Origin: an uncultured Candidatus Melainabacteria bacterium
Lineage (GTDB): Bacteria > Cyanobacteriota > Vampirovibrionia > Gastranaerophilales > Gastranaerophilaceae
DNA length: 64,000 nt
NCBI GenBank assembly: GCA_947525005.1
Contig: CANNUY010000007.1
Span: forward strand, 20,451-84,450
Reading direction: 5' to 3'
Positions 18,377 through 25,267 of the stretch are shown one piece after another (position 1 is the stretch's first letter; each line of letters starts with the position of its first letter). The notes beneath the pieces are model-generated. The model saw only the letters and a list, made by a program, of their open reading frames with translations. It made no database searches and was not told where the DNA came from. The position numbers and the translations under genes are program-made.

Positions 18377-19312
18377 TTAAACATTTTTAGTTTTTGAGTC
18401 ATCATTTTTAGATAATTGTTCTTGCATTTGTTGGTTTTGTTGTTCTTCAACCTTTTGTGCATCTCGTTTGTTAACAAAAGCATCTTTGATTTTTACTGCT
18501 GTATATGCAGCTGCGGCGAGTCCTAATGCACTAATTACATAACTTGAATATGCAACAGCACTACCTTTAAGAACGTGTTTTGTTAGATTTTTAGGCAATA
18601 GTTTGTTAGCAAGTTTTAATCCTCTAAGACTTGCCATACCTTCTTCTGCAAGTACTGGCATCATAGCTACAAAAGATAATTTACCTGCGTTATCTCTGAT
18701 GAAATTATTTACTTTTTGTTTTTTGTTTAGTTTTTTACCGTCTTCAGCTTTACTTTCTTTTGATAAAACACCATATAACATAGGTAAAGTAGCAAGAGCC
18801 ATTGATAGACCTCTCGCTTTTTGCATACCTTTCCAGAATTTTGAGTTGTTGAAGTTTATTGAGTGTCCTATTTCGTGAAAAGCAGCAAATGAAATTTTCT
18901 TTTCAGGCATATAAATTTTATTTTGAAAAGAAGAATATCCTGCATTTAAGCCTTCTTGGATACCCTCTACCATACGTGCAGGGTTAGAAATTAGTTGTAA
19001 TTTATCAAAAAGACTTAATTTCTTCCCACTTGGCTTTAACCATTCAATAGCAACACCTTTGTCTTTAACCCCACCTAATTCAAGAGCTTTTTCACTTGCT
19101 TTATGAATAATATCAATTTTGTCTTGAGAAATGTTTCCTATTTTCCCCATTGCAGAGACAATCCCAGCTGCAGCTACACAACTAGTTGATTGGGCTAATG
19201 TGCCACCAACTATTCCTGTTACAGCACCACCAGCATAAATAGCCTTATCTTTCATTGTTGACTTTTGTTTTCCATTAAAAGCAACGTTATTGATGTTTTG
19301 AGATACTTCCAT
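18377..19312 (-). CDS. Putative membrane-associated HExxH metalloprotease
   Basis: 311 residues; AGGAAATTTTT precedes the ATG. FHEIGHSINF near residue 145 is an HExxH zinc motif, and EEGMASLRG near residue 221 offers a glutamate at a distance fitting a gluzincin-type third ligand. Hydrophobic stretches around 30-55, 170-185, 205-220 and 245-265 suggest membrane association, though there is no classical signal peptide. The N-terminus (NNVAFNGKQ) and C-terminus (Gln/Lys-rich) are disordered. No named family recognised; the enzymatic call rests on the motif alone. The gene stands alone downstream of a long hairpin-rich region. Confidence 0.6.
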   Translation of the reverse strand: MEVSQNINNVAFNGKQKSTMKDKAIYAGGAVTGIVGGTLAQSTSCVAAAGIVSAMGKIGNISQDKIDIIHKASEKALELGGVKDKGVAIEWLKPSGKKLSLFDKLQLISNPARMVEGIQEGLNAGYSSFQNKIYMPEKKISFAAFHEIGHSINFNNSKFWKGMQKARGLSMALATLPMLYGVLSKESKAEDGKKLNKKQKVNNFIRDNAGKLSFVAMMPVLAEEGMASLRGLKLANKLLPKNLTKHVLKGSAVAYSSYVISALGLAAAAYTAVKIKDAFVNKRDAQKVEEQQNQQMQEQLSKNDDSKTKNV

Positions 19313-19874
19313 AAAAATTTCCTACATTATTAACACACACATATATTTAAACGTAATAATCAAAAATAAATTGCTATTTCAAATTATAATATAAAGATAT
19401 GTAACAGTAAAAAGTTATGTTGAAATTTGTTAGCACTATATATGAACTGTTATTAAAAGTAATGGTATTTTGTATTGCAAGTGAATTTACGTATGGACGA
19501 GAGTTTGCTAAAAAAAAATAAAAGCGAGAAGTACGCTTCTCGCTACAAAATGGAGTTTAACTAACACTAACTTATTTTCCCGATTTTCTCTGTGAAAATT
19601 CGTATTTTGTCAAGGCAAAACTTGCAAAATAATATATAATTATTTTGTAATATGCCATTTGCGTTGTTTTATTTTATAAAATTGTCGATTATTCCGTGTT
19701 TTACGCTCTTACGAGTTTCGTTCATTTCATTCGCTCACTCTACCGAAAATCCGCTGTCTTGGATTATTGTTTCACACTACGCAGTCGCTCATTTGATTTG
19801 CTCTGCAAATTCTATTCGCTATGCTCCGTGTCACTTCGAGTTTCGGACTACGTCCTCACTCTACACAAAATCCG
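19313..19874. other. Intergenic region with terminator and a mosaic repeat block
   Basis: 562 bases without a gene. 19523-19544 holds a terminator for the leftward flagellar pair. About 19640-19874 is GC-richer than its surroundings and made of short words (TTCGCTATGCTCCG, GGACTACGTCC, AAATCCGCT twice) also seen, rearranged, at 25130-25175. Reading frames through it are repetitive artefacts. Confidence 0.55.
19523..19544 (-). terminator. Terminator downstream of the flagellar-type genes
   Basis: Stem AGCGAGAAG with CTTCTCGCT, 4-nt loop, followed on the minus strand by TTTATTTTTTTTT. Confidence 0.8.
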
Positions 19875-20711
19875 CTATGAACTTACAAGTCGCATTGCTT
19901 CTTCTAGCAATTCTTTGTTAGATTTAATCAAAGCGTTTACAAGTTCCATTTGCATTTTTGCTTGTTGATAATTACTCATATTATCCTTAAAACTAGTATT
20001 TGATTGCTCAATCAAGCCTGAACGAATTTGACCAGTACCGATAACAGGTTTTCCTGATTCTTCTGTTTCAACGAAATTACCTTCGCTAATTTCGTATAAG
20101 CCATAGTTGTTGTGGAAATTAGCCGCCGCTATTTTGTAAAGTGGAACAGAGCGTTTACCACCATCTGCTTTACCATAGATAGTACCGTCTTCTTTGATTT
20201 CATATTCGTCATATTTACCCATGAATTTGCCGTTGTTTGGGTCAATCCATAGTTTGATGTTTGTAGTTGGAATACTTAGAGCGCCACCTTTAAGTGCTGT
20301 TTCTTGGTATAAATCAGCGCTAATACTTTTTGTACCAGCCATGATTTCACCGTTGTCATTTAGAATATAACCTTGAACGGCATCGCCATTTTTAGCTCTA
20401 TAAACGCCTTCTCCGTCAAATGTAAATTCACCACGTCTTGTGTAGATAATCTTGCCTTGATTATTACGTGTGATGAAGAAACCGTTTCCTTCGTAGAATA
20501 CGTTTTCATTTGATGTACCTGGAGCAGATTTACCTTGACCTTGATTCTTCATAGGGTTGTCAACGATTGCTCCACCTAAAAATGTTTCAAATGTAACTTT
20601 GTTTTCTCTGTACCCTGGTGTGTACATATTAGTCATGTTTTCTGCCAATGCGCTCATCCAGTGAGTTGTTGCCTTTTGACAGTTTAGTGCAGTTGTGTAC
20701 GAATCATACAT
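19875..20711 (-). CDS. FlgE/FlgF/FlgG-family flagellar hook/rod protein
   Basis: 278 residues. The N-terminus has the rod/hook signature MTNMYTPGYRENKVTFETF (equivalent to the usual NxAN-TPGY-A/R), then GNGFFITRNNQGKIIYTRRGEF, matching the G-x-GFF-V block of FlgF/FlgG, and a helical C-terminus (NYQQAKMQMELVNALIKSN) that would coil with the N-terminal helix. The central part is shorter than FlgE hooks, so FlgF/FlgG is likelier. Exported by the flagellar type III system; no Sec signal. It lies 15 nt after the FliK-like gene. The C-terminal codons run into the repeat block at 19640-19874, so the exact end may have been altered. Confidence 0.8.
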   Translation of the reverse strand: MYDSYTTALNCQKATTHWMSALAENMTNMYTPGYRENKVTFETFLGGAIVDNPMKNQGQGKSAPGTSNENVFYEGNGFFITRNNQGKIIYTRRGEFTFDGEGVYRAKNGDAVQGYILNDNGEIMAGTKSISADLYQETALKGGALSIPTTNIKLWIDPNNGKFMGKYDEYEIKEDGTIYGKADGGKRSVPLYKIAAANFHNNYGLYEISEGNFVETEESGKPVIGTGQIRSGLIEQSNTSFKDNMSNYQQAKMQMELVNALIKSNKELLEEAMRLVSS

Positions 20712-20726
20712 TTGATTCTCTCCTTA

Positions 20727-21899
20727 TTATTTTGTTTCTTTTAAACTTATTTTGTCATATTTTACATTTAGTGCTTCAAATTTTTCTTTTAGGATATGTA
20801 AGTTTTCTTTTATGTGTAACGCTAATTTTTCATCTGTAGTTTGAAGTTCAACATTTAATTGCCCATCTTTATTTATCTTTATAATGACAGAAATGTCTTT
20901 GTCAAAATCTATTCTGAAAACTTTGTTATTTATAATAGAATCTTTTAACAATGCTAAGAATTTACGTGACAAGTTGTCTAATTCATCGTTGTTTTCATCT
21001 GTGAAACTTGATGAATCTTGAGTTCCTCTTCTTAATAAACCTACTATACAATCAACATCGGCTTTGTTTAGTTCTGATAGGTCAATTTTGTTGTGGTTAG
21101 TTACGTTCATTGTTTGGCTCATAAGCGCATTGATTATTGACGCTGTTTTTTCTTTGCTTTCTGATTTTTCGATATGAACTTGATTATTTAGAGCAACAAT
21201 TTCGTTCATAAACAACATATCTTCTTCTGTAGTTTTGTATTCTTCATCACTAAGTCTATTTTTCTCAATATTACGTCTAGCCATTTCCAAGTTTTCTTCT
21301 TCTGTTGAAAGAATAGATTCATCTTCTGCAAGTTCTTCTTCTGTTTCGTGAAGAACTTGAGAATTGTCTTTTTTGTCTTGATATAGATTTTTTAGATGAT
21401 CATTCAAATCAAGCGAAGATTGAACATCAGCTTTAGTTTCATCTGAGTCTGATTCAGCTTCTTTGTTTGCCATAAGTTTTGATATAACGCTTGTTATATC
21501 TTCTGGTTCATCGACATCGTTTTGACCTGAACCTACGGTGTTTTCTAGTTCTTTTTTACTTTTTGAAATGTTTATTGAATTAAGGTTAATTTTATTTGAC
21601 ATGTCCATAAGTTTAAGAAGACGAGTTTTGTCTTCTTGACCGTTTGGGATAACTTTTTGGTTTTCGGTTGGATTTTGACGTTTTTTAATCATAGCACGGT
21701 TTTCTTCGTCAGTGGACAAGATTGCTTCATCTTCAGCTATTTCTTTTGCTGTTTCACGTAAACCGTTACCAGATGCTTCTTCTTTATCCATAAGGTCAGA
21801 GAACGCTTCACCATCAAAATTGAAATTCTGAGAATCCATTTTGGGTTTGAAGGCATCTTCTTTTATGGGGGTGTATGAGTTTACTCCGTTTGAATACAT
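20727..21899 (-). CDS. Putative flagellar hook-length control protein (FliK-like)
   Basis: 390 residues, AAGG before the ATG. Most of it (1-290) is acidic, low in hydrophobics and disordered, with an internal duplication: LAEDESILSTEEENLEMARR repeats AEDEAILSTDEENRAMIKKR about 175 residues earlier. The last 70 residues (FDKDISVIIKINKDGQLNVE then LKEKFEALNVKYDKISL) fit the folded C-terminal domain of FliK, the ruler/substrate-switch protein of the hook. The adjacent FlgE/F/G-type gene supports this. The assignment is based on shape and context and not on strong identity. Confidence 0.55.
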   Translation of the reverse strand: MYSNGVNSYTPIKEDAFKPKMDSQNFNFDGEAFSDLMDKEEASGNGLRETAKEIAEDEAILSTDEENRAMIKKRQNPTENQKVIPNGQEDKTRLLKLMDMSNKINLNSINISKSKKELENTVGSGQNDVDEPEDITSVISKLMANKEAESDSDETKADVQSSLDLNDHLKNLYQDKKDNSQVLHETEEELAEDESILSTEEENLEMARRNIEKNRLSDEEYKTTEEDMLFMNEIVALNNQVHIEKSESKEKTASIINALMSQTMNVTNHNKIDLSELNKADVDCIVGLLRRGTQDSSSFTDENNDELDNLSRKFLALLKDSIINNKVFRIDFDKDISVIIKINKDGQLNVELQTTDEKLALHIKENLHILKEKFEALNVKYDKISLKETK

Positions 21900-22181
21900 A
21901 AAATTTCCTTATGATATTTATATATTTTTCGGCAAAACCGAGATTTTCTTTAGAGATGATGTAAGAATTCATCTGTTTAGAGTACTTTATTTTTAATGAT
22001 TTTTAATAGGATTTCAATTTTTGAAATAATATATGGATATGGTGTATATCTTAAGTATATACTATGTTTCAGAGTGTTACGAAATTGGGAAAAATTGAAT
22101 AAAAAAATCAATTTTAGAAAAAGAAAACACTTTATATAAGTACGGGAATTAAAATTTAATAAAACTAATCGGGGAATTAAG
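21900..22181. other. Intergenic region upstream of the FliK-like operon
   Basis: No gene seen. It holds the sequence TCTTAAGTATATACT (22049-22063), which recurs before the small gene at 54434, and several AT-rich promoter-like runs. Confidence 0.5.
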
Positions 22182-22382
22182 TCAGATCTTAAAACGATGG
22201 ACTAAAACAAAATTCTTTTTATACTCTCTCTTAATATCCTCGTGTTTATTTAATGTTGCAGTACAAGTTATTGCAACTTTTTCTTTTATATACAGTGTTT
22301 TAGCGATTTTTAGAAAAACGTCAAAATTTATAATTTTATCGTTTTTTTCTTTTTTTACGCACTTAACTCCGAAAAGTATCAT
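22182..22382 (-). CDS. Doubtful small reading frame at the edge of the accessory island
   Basis: 66 codons, lysine-rich, no recognisable domain, no signal peptide and no well-placed Shine-Dalgarno. It lies just outside the secreted repeat protein gene. It may be a remnant of an island gene or chance; listed because nothing else explains the segment. Confidence 0.25.
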   Translation of the reverse strand: MILFGVKCVKKEKNDKIINFDVFLKIAKTLYIKEKVAITCTATLNKHEDIKREYKKNFVLVHRFKI

Positions 22383-22415
22383 TATTATTACTCATTGTAA
22401 AATTTCCCTTTCTTT

Positions 22416-22447
22416 TTGAACTATTTATAAATGAATTTCGTTATAAT
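22416..22447 (+). promoter_or_regulatory. Promoter-like element shared by three secreted-protein genes, copy 1
   Basis: TTGAAC (22416-22421), 20-nt spacer, TATAATGATG (from 22442). The same two boxes with the same 20-nt spacing precede the genes at 23133 and 23843. Confidence 0.55.
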
Positions 22448-22466
22448 GATGAAGAGGTATAACGTT

Positions 22467-22739
22467 ATGAAAAAAACAATTATTTTATTATTAATACTTT
22501 GCACAGCCTTACCAGTTTTTGCAGGTGATTTTTTCGGCGATTTATTTAATCCTGATGGCAAGGAATATGTATACAGCATTGGGGATAAACGAATTCATTA
22601 TTTAACTGATGAAAATGGTAAGAAATATGTATACAGCATTGGAGATAAACGAATTCATTATACAACTGATAAAAATGGCAAGGAATATGTATACAGCATT
22701 GGAGATAAACGAATTCATTATTTAACTAATGAAAAATAA
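22467..22739 (+). CDS. Small secreted protein with three 20-residue tandem repeats
   Basis: 90 residues from the ATG at 22467, preferred because GAGG is upstream and the signal peptide MKKTIILLLILCTALPVFAG then begins at residue 1; an in-frame ATG at 22431 would place twelve odd residues in front. The mature protein is short: DFFGDLFNP then three copies of a unit with core YVYSIGDKRIHY. At DNA level the copies are exact 60-bp tandem repeats starting at 22557, 22617 and 22677, differing at few positions, so the expansion is recent. No family recognised. The promoter resembles those of the two other secreted proteins in the island. Confidence 0.65.
   Translation: MKKTIILLLILCTALPVFAGDFFGDLFNPDGKEYVYSIGDKRIHYLTDENGKKYVYSIGDKRIHYTTDKNGKEYVYSIGDKRIHYLTNEK
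22557..22736 (+). repeat. Three 60-bp in-frame tandem repeats
   Basis: Units at 22557-22616, 22617-22676 and 22677-22736, each with ATATGTATACAGCATTGG near the start. They keep the reading frame, encoding a 20-residue repeat. Confidence 0.9.
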
Positions 22740-22750
22740 TAATGAACTAA

Positions 22751-23035
22751 TTATAATTGTTGTATCCATTTAATTGCGTCAGCTTGTATAGAATTTAATT
22801 TCTCACCTCTATTAATATGACCTTTTAGGAAATCATTTAACTTGCCATATTTTTCTTTTGCCCAATTAGTCATTGATAAGATTGTTCTTGGGAATTCTCT
22901 TAATTGGATTTCATAACTTATATCACCAACCTTATCAATACTCCATTTGAATTGCTCAATTGTTGCTAAAAAATTATACCTTGGAATATTATTGCTAGTA
23001 CCAATAACTCTTATTGGTAATCTATTTCTTCTCAT
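22751..23035 (-). pseudogene. Fragment resembling a phage XkdP-type tail/baseplate protein
   Basis: 94 codons. RLPIRVIGTSNNIPRYNFLA followed by IEQFKWSIDKVGDISYEIQL matches the pattern of Firmicute contractile-tail proteins (XkdP/LysM type), where a GT-x-x-x-N-M/I-P segment precedes an acidic IE-x-F and a GD-I-Y-Y-x-L-x-L-x-E strand. The normal N-terminus is missing and the remainder (WAKEKYGKLNDFLKGHINRG) is not a clear LysM. No ribosome site. Likely a truncated prophage remnant; recognition is from memory of the family pattern. Confidence 0.45.
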
Positions 23036-23070
23036 TGTTTATAAATATTTGTAAATTTTACTCCTTATAT

Positions 23071-23102
23071 TTGAACCTTTTGTATAAAATATTCGTTACA
23101 AT
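23071..23102 (+). promoter_or_regulatory. Shared promoter-like element, copy 2
   Basis: TTGAAC (23071-23076), 20-nt spacer, TACAATGATG (from 23097), followed by AAAAGGAG before the ATG at 23133. Confidence 0.55.
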
Positions 23103-23132
23103 GATGTAAGATAATTAAAAGGAGTTTAAAAT

Positions 23133-23438
23133 ATGAAGAAAATTATTTCAATCCTATTTTTATTAGCACTCACAACACCTGCATTTGCTCATTTTGATGA
23201 GTCTTCTATTATACTGTATGATGTTGATGAGTATGAAGCGAAATGGCAACAATTAAGAAAAGAATATTATTATAAAGTAGAACATAATCTTCCTTGTGGC
23301 TCTTATGAAAATGAGGTTGAAGCAAAATTTTATTCATGGCTATCAAATGAACAAGCACAAGGTAGGCAACTTCAAGGTGTAGAGCCCAATATAAGACATT
23401 ATTATGTAAATGATCATTGTCCAAGAAAACAACATTAA
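23133..23438 (+). CDS. Small secreted protein, paralogue A
   Basis: 101 residues with AAAAGGAG before the ATG. Signal peptide MKKIISILFLLALTTPAFA, mature N-terminus HFDESSII. The mature 82 residues are polar and helical with an LPCGSYE segment and a second cysteine near the end (DHCPRKQH), so a disulfide is possible. No family recognised. A near-identical paralogue is 710 nt downstream. The stop overlaps the stop of the opposing phage-type fragment by 4 nt. Sequence conservation of the mature parts (including EVEAKF and SWLSNEQAQGRQLQGV) suggests selection on the protein. Confidence 0.7.
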   Translation: MKKIISILFLLALTTPAFAHFDESSIILYDVDEYEAKWQQLRKEYYYKVEHNLPCGSYENEVEAKFYSWLSNEQAQGRQLQGVEPNIRHYYVNDHCPRKQH

Positions 23439-23797
23439 GCTAAAAGGATGTGATCTTGATCCTCTAAATTGTTTTCGTGTAAAACAACAGATACTATAAC
23501 TTTTTCATTTGTTGCTTCTATTATATGTTTGCTCGAAATTACTCTATATGTATCATTAAGGTCTAATCTTCGATTTTCTATTTTTGTAGTTTTTCCTGTA
23601 CATAATTTGTAATCTGCTCTGACTTCAAAAGATATTGATGTTGATGATTTATTTAATTCTTTTAATTTTGCATAAGCAATTTTGTCAACATTTTGCTCAT
23701 CATTTTTACTGATTTCTTCTGTATGTATTAGTAAACCGTATTTATCAATACTTATAAATATTTGTAAATATTTTATCGGTTTTTGAACCTTTTGCAT
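23435..23797 (-). pseudogene. C-terminal fragment resembling phage XkdQ/gpD-like baseplate protein
   Basis: 120 codons. The run KYGLLIHTEEISKNDEQN, AKLKELNKSSTSISFEVRAD, a glycine-centred turn (CTGKTTKIEN), then LNDTYRVISSKHII and VIVSVVLHEN follows the order of the C-terminal domain of XkdQ/late-control-D-type tail proteins (YG-x-LQ, K-x-LL-x-E-x-N, AG-x-x-V, G-x-Y-x-I-x-S-x-x-H). The usual N-terminal two-thirds is absent, and the 5' end runs into the promoter of the next secreted-protein gene, so it is truncated. A shorter second copy is at 24136. Family recognition is moderate. Confidence 0.45.
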
Positions 23798-23814
23798 AAA
23801 ATATTCGTTACAAT
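23783..23814 (+). promoter_or_regulatory. Shared promoter-like element, copy 3
   Basis: TTGAAC (23783-23788), 20-nt spacer, TACAATGATG (from 23809), then AAAAGGAG before the ATG at 23843. It lies inside the 5' end of the opposing fragment. Confidence 0.55.
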
Positions 23815-23842
23815 GATGTAAGATAATTAAAAGGAGTCAAAT

Positions 23843-24130
23843 ATGAAGAAAATAATCTCAATCCTATTTTTATTGGCACTCACAACACCTGCATTTGCTC
23901 ATTTTGATGAGTCTTCTATTATACGGTATGATGTTAGTGAGTATATGGCAAAAAAAGAACAATTAAAAAAAGAATATTATTATAAATTAGAACATAATCT
24001 TCCTTGTGGTTCTTATGAAGATGAGGTTGAAGCAAAATTTCATTCATGGCTATCAAATGAACAAGCACAAGGTAGACAACTTCAAGGTGTTGATCCTAAA
24101 ATACACTATTATTATTATATACATGATTAA
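23843..24130 (+). CDS. Small secreted protein, paralogue B
   Basis: 95 residues, AAAAGGAG before the ATG. Same signal peptide and HFDESSII mature start as the gene at 23133; the middle shares YYYK-x-EHNLPCGSYE and SWLSNEQAQGRQLQGV. It differs at scattered positions and at the C-terminus, which ends HYYYYIHD and lacks the second cysteine of paralogue A. It belongs to a roughly 710-bp tandem duplication that also copied the promoter and part of the opposing phage-type fragment. Function unknown. Confidence 0.7.
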   Translation: MKKIISILFLLALTTPAFAHFDESSIIRYDVSEYMAKKEQLKKEYYYKLEHNLPCGSYEDEVEAKFHSWLSNEQAQGRQLQGVDPKIHYYYYIHD

Positions 24131-24135
24131 TAACA

Positions 24136-24357
24136 TTAAGCTAAAAGAGTATGATTTTGCTCTTCTGGCTTATTCTTATATAAAATAACTGTGACTATAA
24201 CTTTTTCATTTGTTGCTTCTATTATATGCTTGCTCGAAATTACTCTATATGTATCATTAAGGTCTAATCTTCGATTTTCTATTTTTGTTGTTATTCCTGT
24301 ATGTAATTTGTAATCTGCTCTGACTTCAAAAGACATTGATGATGATACTTTATTTAG
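24136..24357 (-). pseudogene. Second, shorter copy of the XkdQ-like fragment
   Basis: About 70 codons homologous to the C-terminal part of 23435-23797 (FEVRADYKL, then TKIENRRLDLNDTYRVISSK). Homology stops at about 24357, exactly where the integrase fragment starts on the other strand, and an in-frame stop follows upstream. This is the broken right edge of the duplication. Confidence 0.55.
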
Positions 24358-24577
24358 TCAGGAGTGGAATAAAATTAGAAAAAATGCAGGAATTGAAGAT
24401 TTTAGATTCCACGATTTACGACATACAGTAGGTACTAGATTAGCAGAAAAGAATGTACCTGTACCAGTTATAAAAGATTTATTAGCACATTCTGACGTTA
24501 AGACGACTATGCGATATGTACATACTGCAACAATGGAAATGCAAAAAGCTATGGACATACTTAATTCATATAATTAG
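24353..24577 (+). pseudogene. Tyrosine recombinase (phage-type integrase), C-terminal fragment
   Basis: 75 codons ending in TAG at 24575-24577. Catalytic motifs in order: FHDLRHTVGTRLAE (box II His and Arg), LLAHSDVKTTMRYVH (conserved His and the nucleophilic Tyr), ending MQKAMDILNSYN. The N-terminal arm-binding and core-binding domains and the first catalytic arginine are absent; upstream sequence is the duplicated phage fragment, so the gene is truncated. It lies about 100 nt from the first att-like repeat and 0.7 kb from tRNA-Arg, the normal position of an integrase beside its attachment site. Confidence 0.85.
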
Positions 24578-24639
24578 AATTTTATTCATAGTATAAGTAT
24601 TTAATCAATGGACACAGAATGGACACGGGAAAAATTAAA

Positions 24640-24661
24640 AAGGGGCTAAAACCAAGCCCCT
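24640..24661. terminator. Hairpin after the integrase fragment
   Basis: GGGGCT-AAAACCA-AGCCCC stem-loop with A-rich 5' flank; weak T content downstream, so it may act better on the minus strand. Confidence 0.5.
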
Positions 24662-24675
24662 ACAGTCTTTAAAGA

Positions 24676-24966
24676 TTTGCGCAAGGTGACTCTGCCGAGT
24701 AAAATAATTAAGTATTATTTTACGAGAGGTAAGAACCCTTTTGTGTTTGGAAATTACTACATTGAACAAACACACTGGGTTCGACTCCATAAAAAAAACA
24801 GGGTAAAACCCTGCTGTTTTATTTGCGTAAGGTGACTCTGCCGAGTAAAATAATTAAGTATTATTTTACGAGAGGTAAGAACCCTTTTGTGTTTGAAAAT
24901 TACTACATTGAACAAACACACTGGGTTCGACTCCATAAAAAAACAGGGTAAAACACTGCTGTTTTA
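24676..24966. repeat. Two tandem 145/146-bp att-like units
   Basis: Units 24676-24821 and 24822-24966 differ at about four positions (97% identity). Each begins TTTGCG(C/T)AAGGTG, the last bases of tRNA-Arg on the opposite strand, contains a perfect 10-bp inverted repeat (24699-24708 with 24714-24723 in unit one) and a two-part stem GAACCC/GGGTTC plus GTGTTTG/CAAACAC, and ends in a terminator-like hairpin (CAGGG-TAAAA-CCCTG). A third, different unit of 300 bp starts with the same core at 24967. The layout suggests successive integrations or att duplications at the tRNA. Confidence 0.7.
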
Positions 24967-24984
24967 TTTGCGCAAGGTGGGAGT
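24962..24984. repeat. Direct repeat of the tRNA-Arg 3' end (att-like)
   Basis: 23 bases identical to 25261-25283, the part of tRNA-Arg running from just past its 3' end into the T stem; core TTTGCGCAAGGTGGGAGT. This is the signature of integration into a tRNA 3' end. Confidence 0.75.
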
Positions 24985-25266
24985 TGTCTTGGTCGTTCGC
25001 GTTTAACGGGTCTACGCTTGATGACTGCTATGATTTTATCATCTTGTCATCAAGGCTTCGCCCTGTCTTGAATTTGCTCCACGCTCACAGGATTTCACCT
25101 TTTGTGACTTTGTCACAGTTGGTTCAATCTGTTCGCTATCCGGACTCACGTCCGTCCGCAAATCCGCTCAGCCACTCTCGCCGAACCCACGGACAAATCT
25201 CCGCTTTGTGTGGGTTCTATCTTCTTAAGCAAACAAAAAAGCAGAAATTTTATTCTGCTTTTTTAT
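24967..25266. other. Hairpin-rich mosaic unit between two att-like cores
   Basis: 300 bases, GC-richer than the surroundings, with no credible gene. Nested inverted repeats: TTGATGAC/GTCATCAA (25018-25025, 25046-25053), GTGACTTTGTCAC near 25105, GGACTCACGTCC near 25142, GAACCCAC/GTGGGTTC (25183-25190, 25210-25217) with an inner ACAAA/TTTGT. Read on the minus strand, the segment GGCGAGAGTGGCTGAGCGG resembles the 5' half of a class II tRNA, but no full cloverleaf forms. Shares words with 19640-19874. Confidence 0.5.
25237..25262 (-). terminator. Terminator of tRNA-Arg
   Basis: Stem AAAAGCAGAA with TTCTGCTTTT, immediately downstream of the tRNA 3' end on the minus strand and followed by TTTTGTTTGC. 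Confidence 0.75.
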
Positions 25267-25267
25267 T

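Noticed and set aside
19652..19968. Two overlapping rightward frames in the mosaic block
   Set aside because: They lie in repeat DNA and overlap the FlgE/F/G-type gene on the other strand; composition is non-coding.
22557..22736. Regular 60-bp repeats considered as a CRISPR array
   Set aside because: No variable spacers; the repeats are contiguous, in frame and inside a secreted-protein gene.
24676..24966. GGGTTCGACTCC in each tandem unit considered as the T arm of a tRNA or tmRNA
   Set aside because: The flanking bases do not form a 5-bp T stem, and no acceptor or anticodon arm could be found on that strand.
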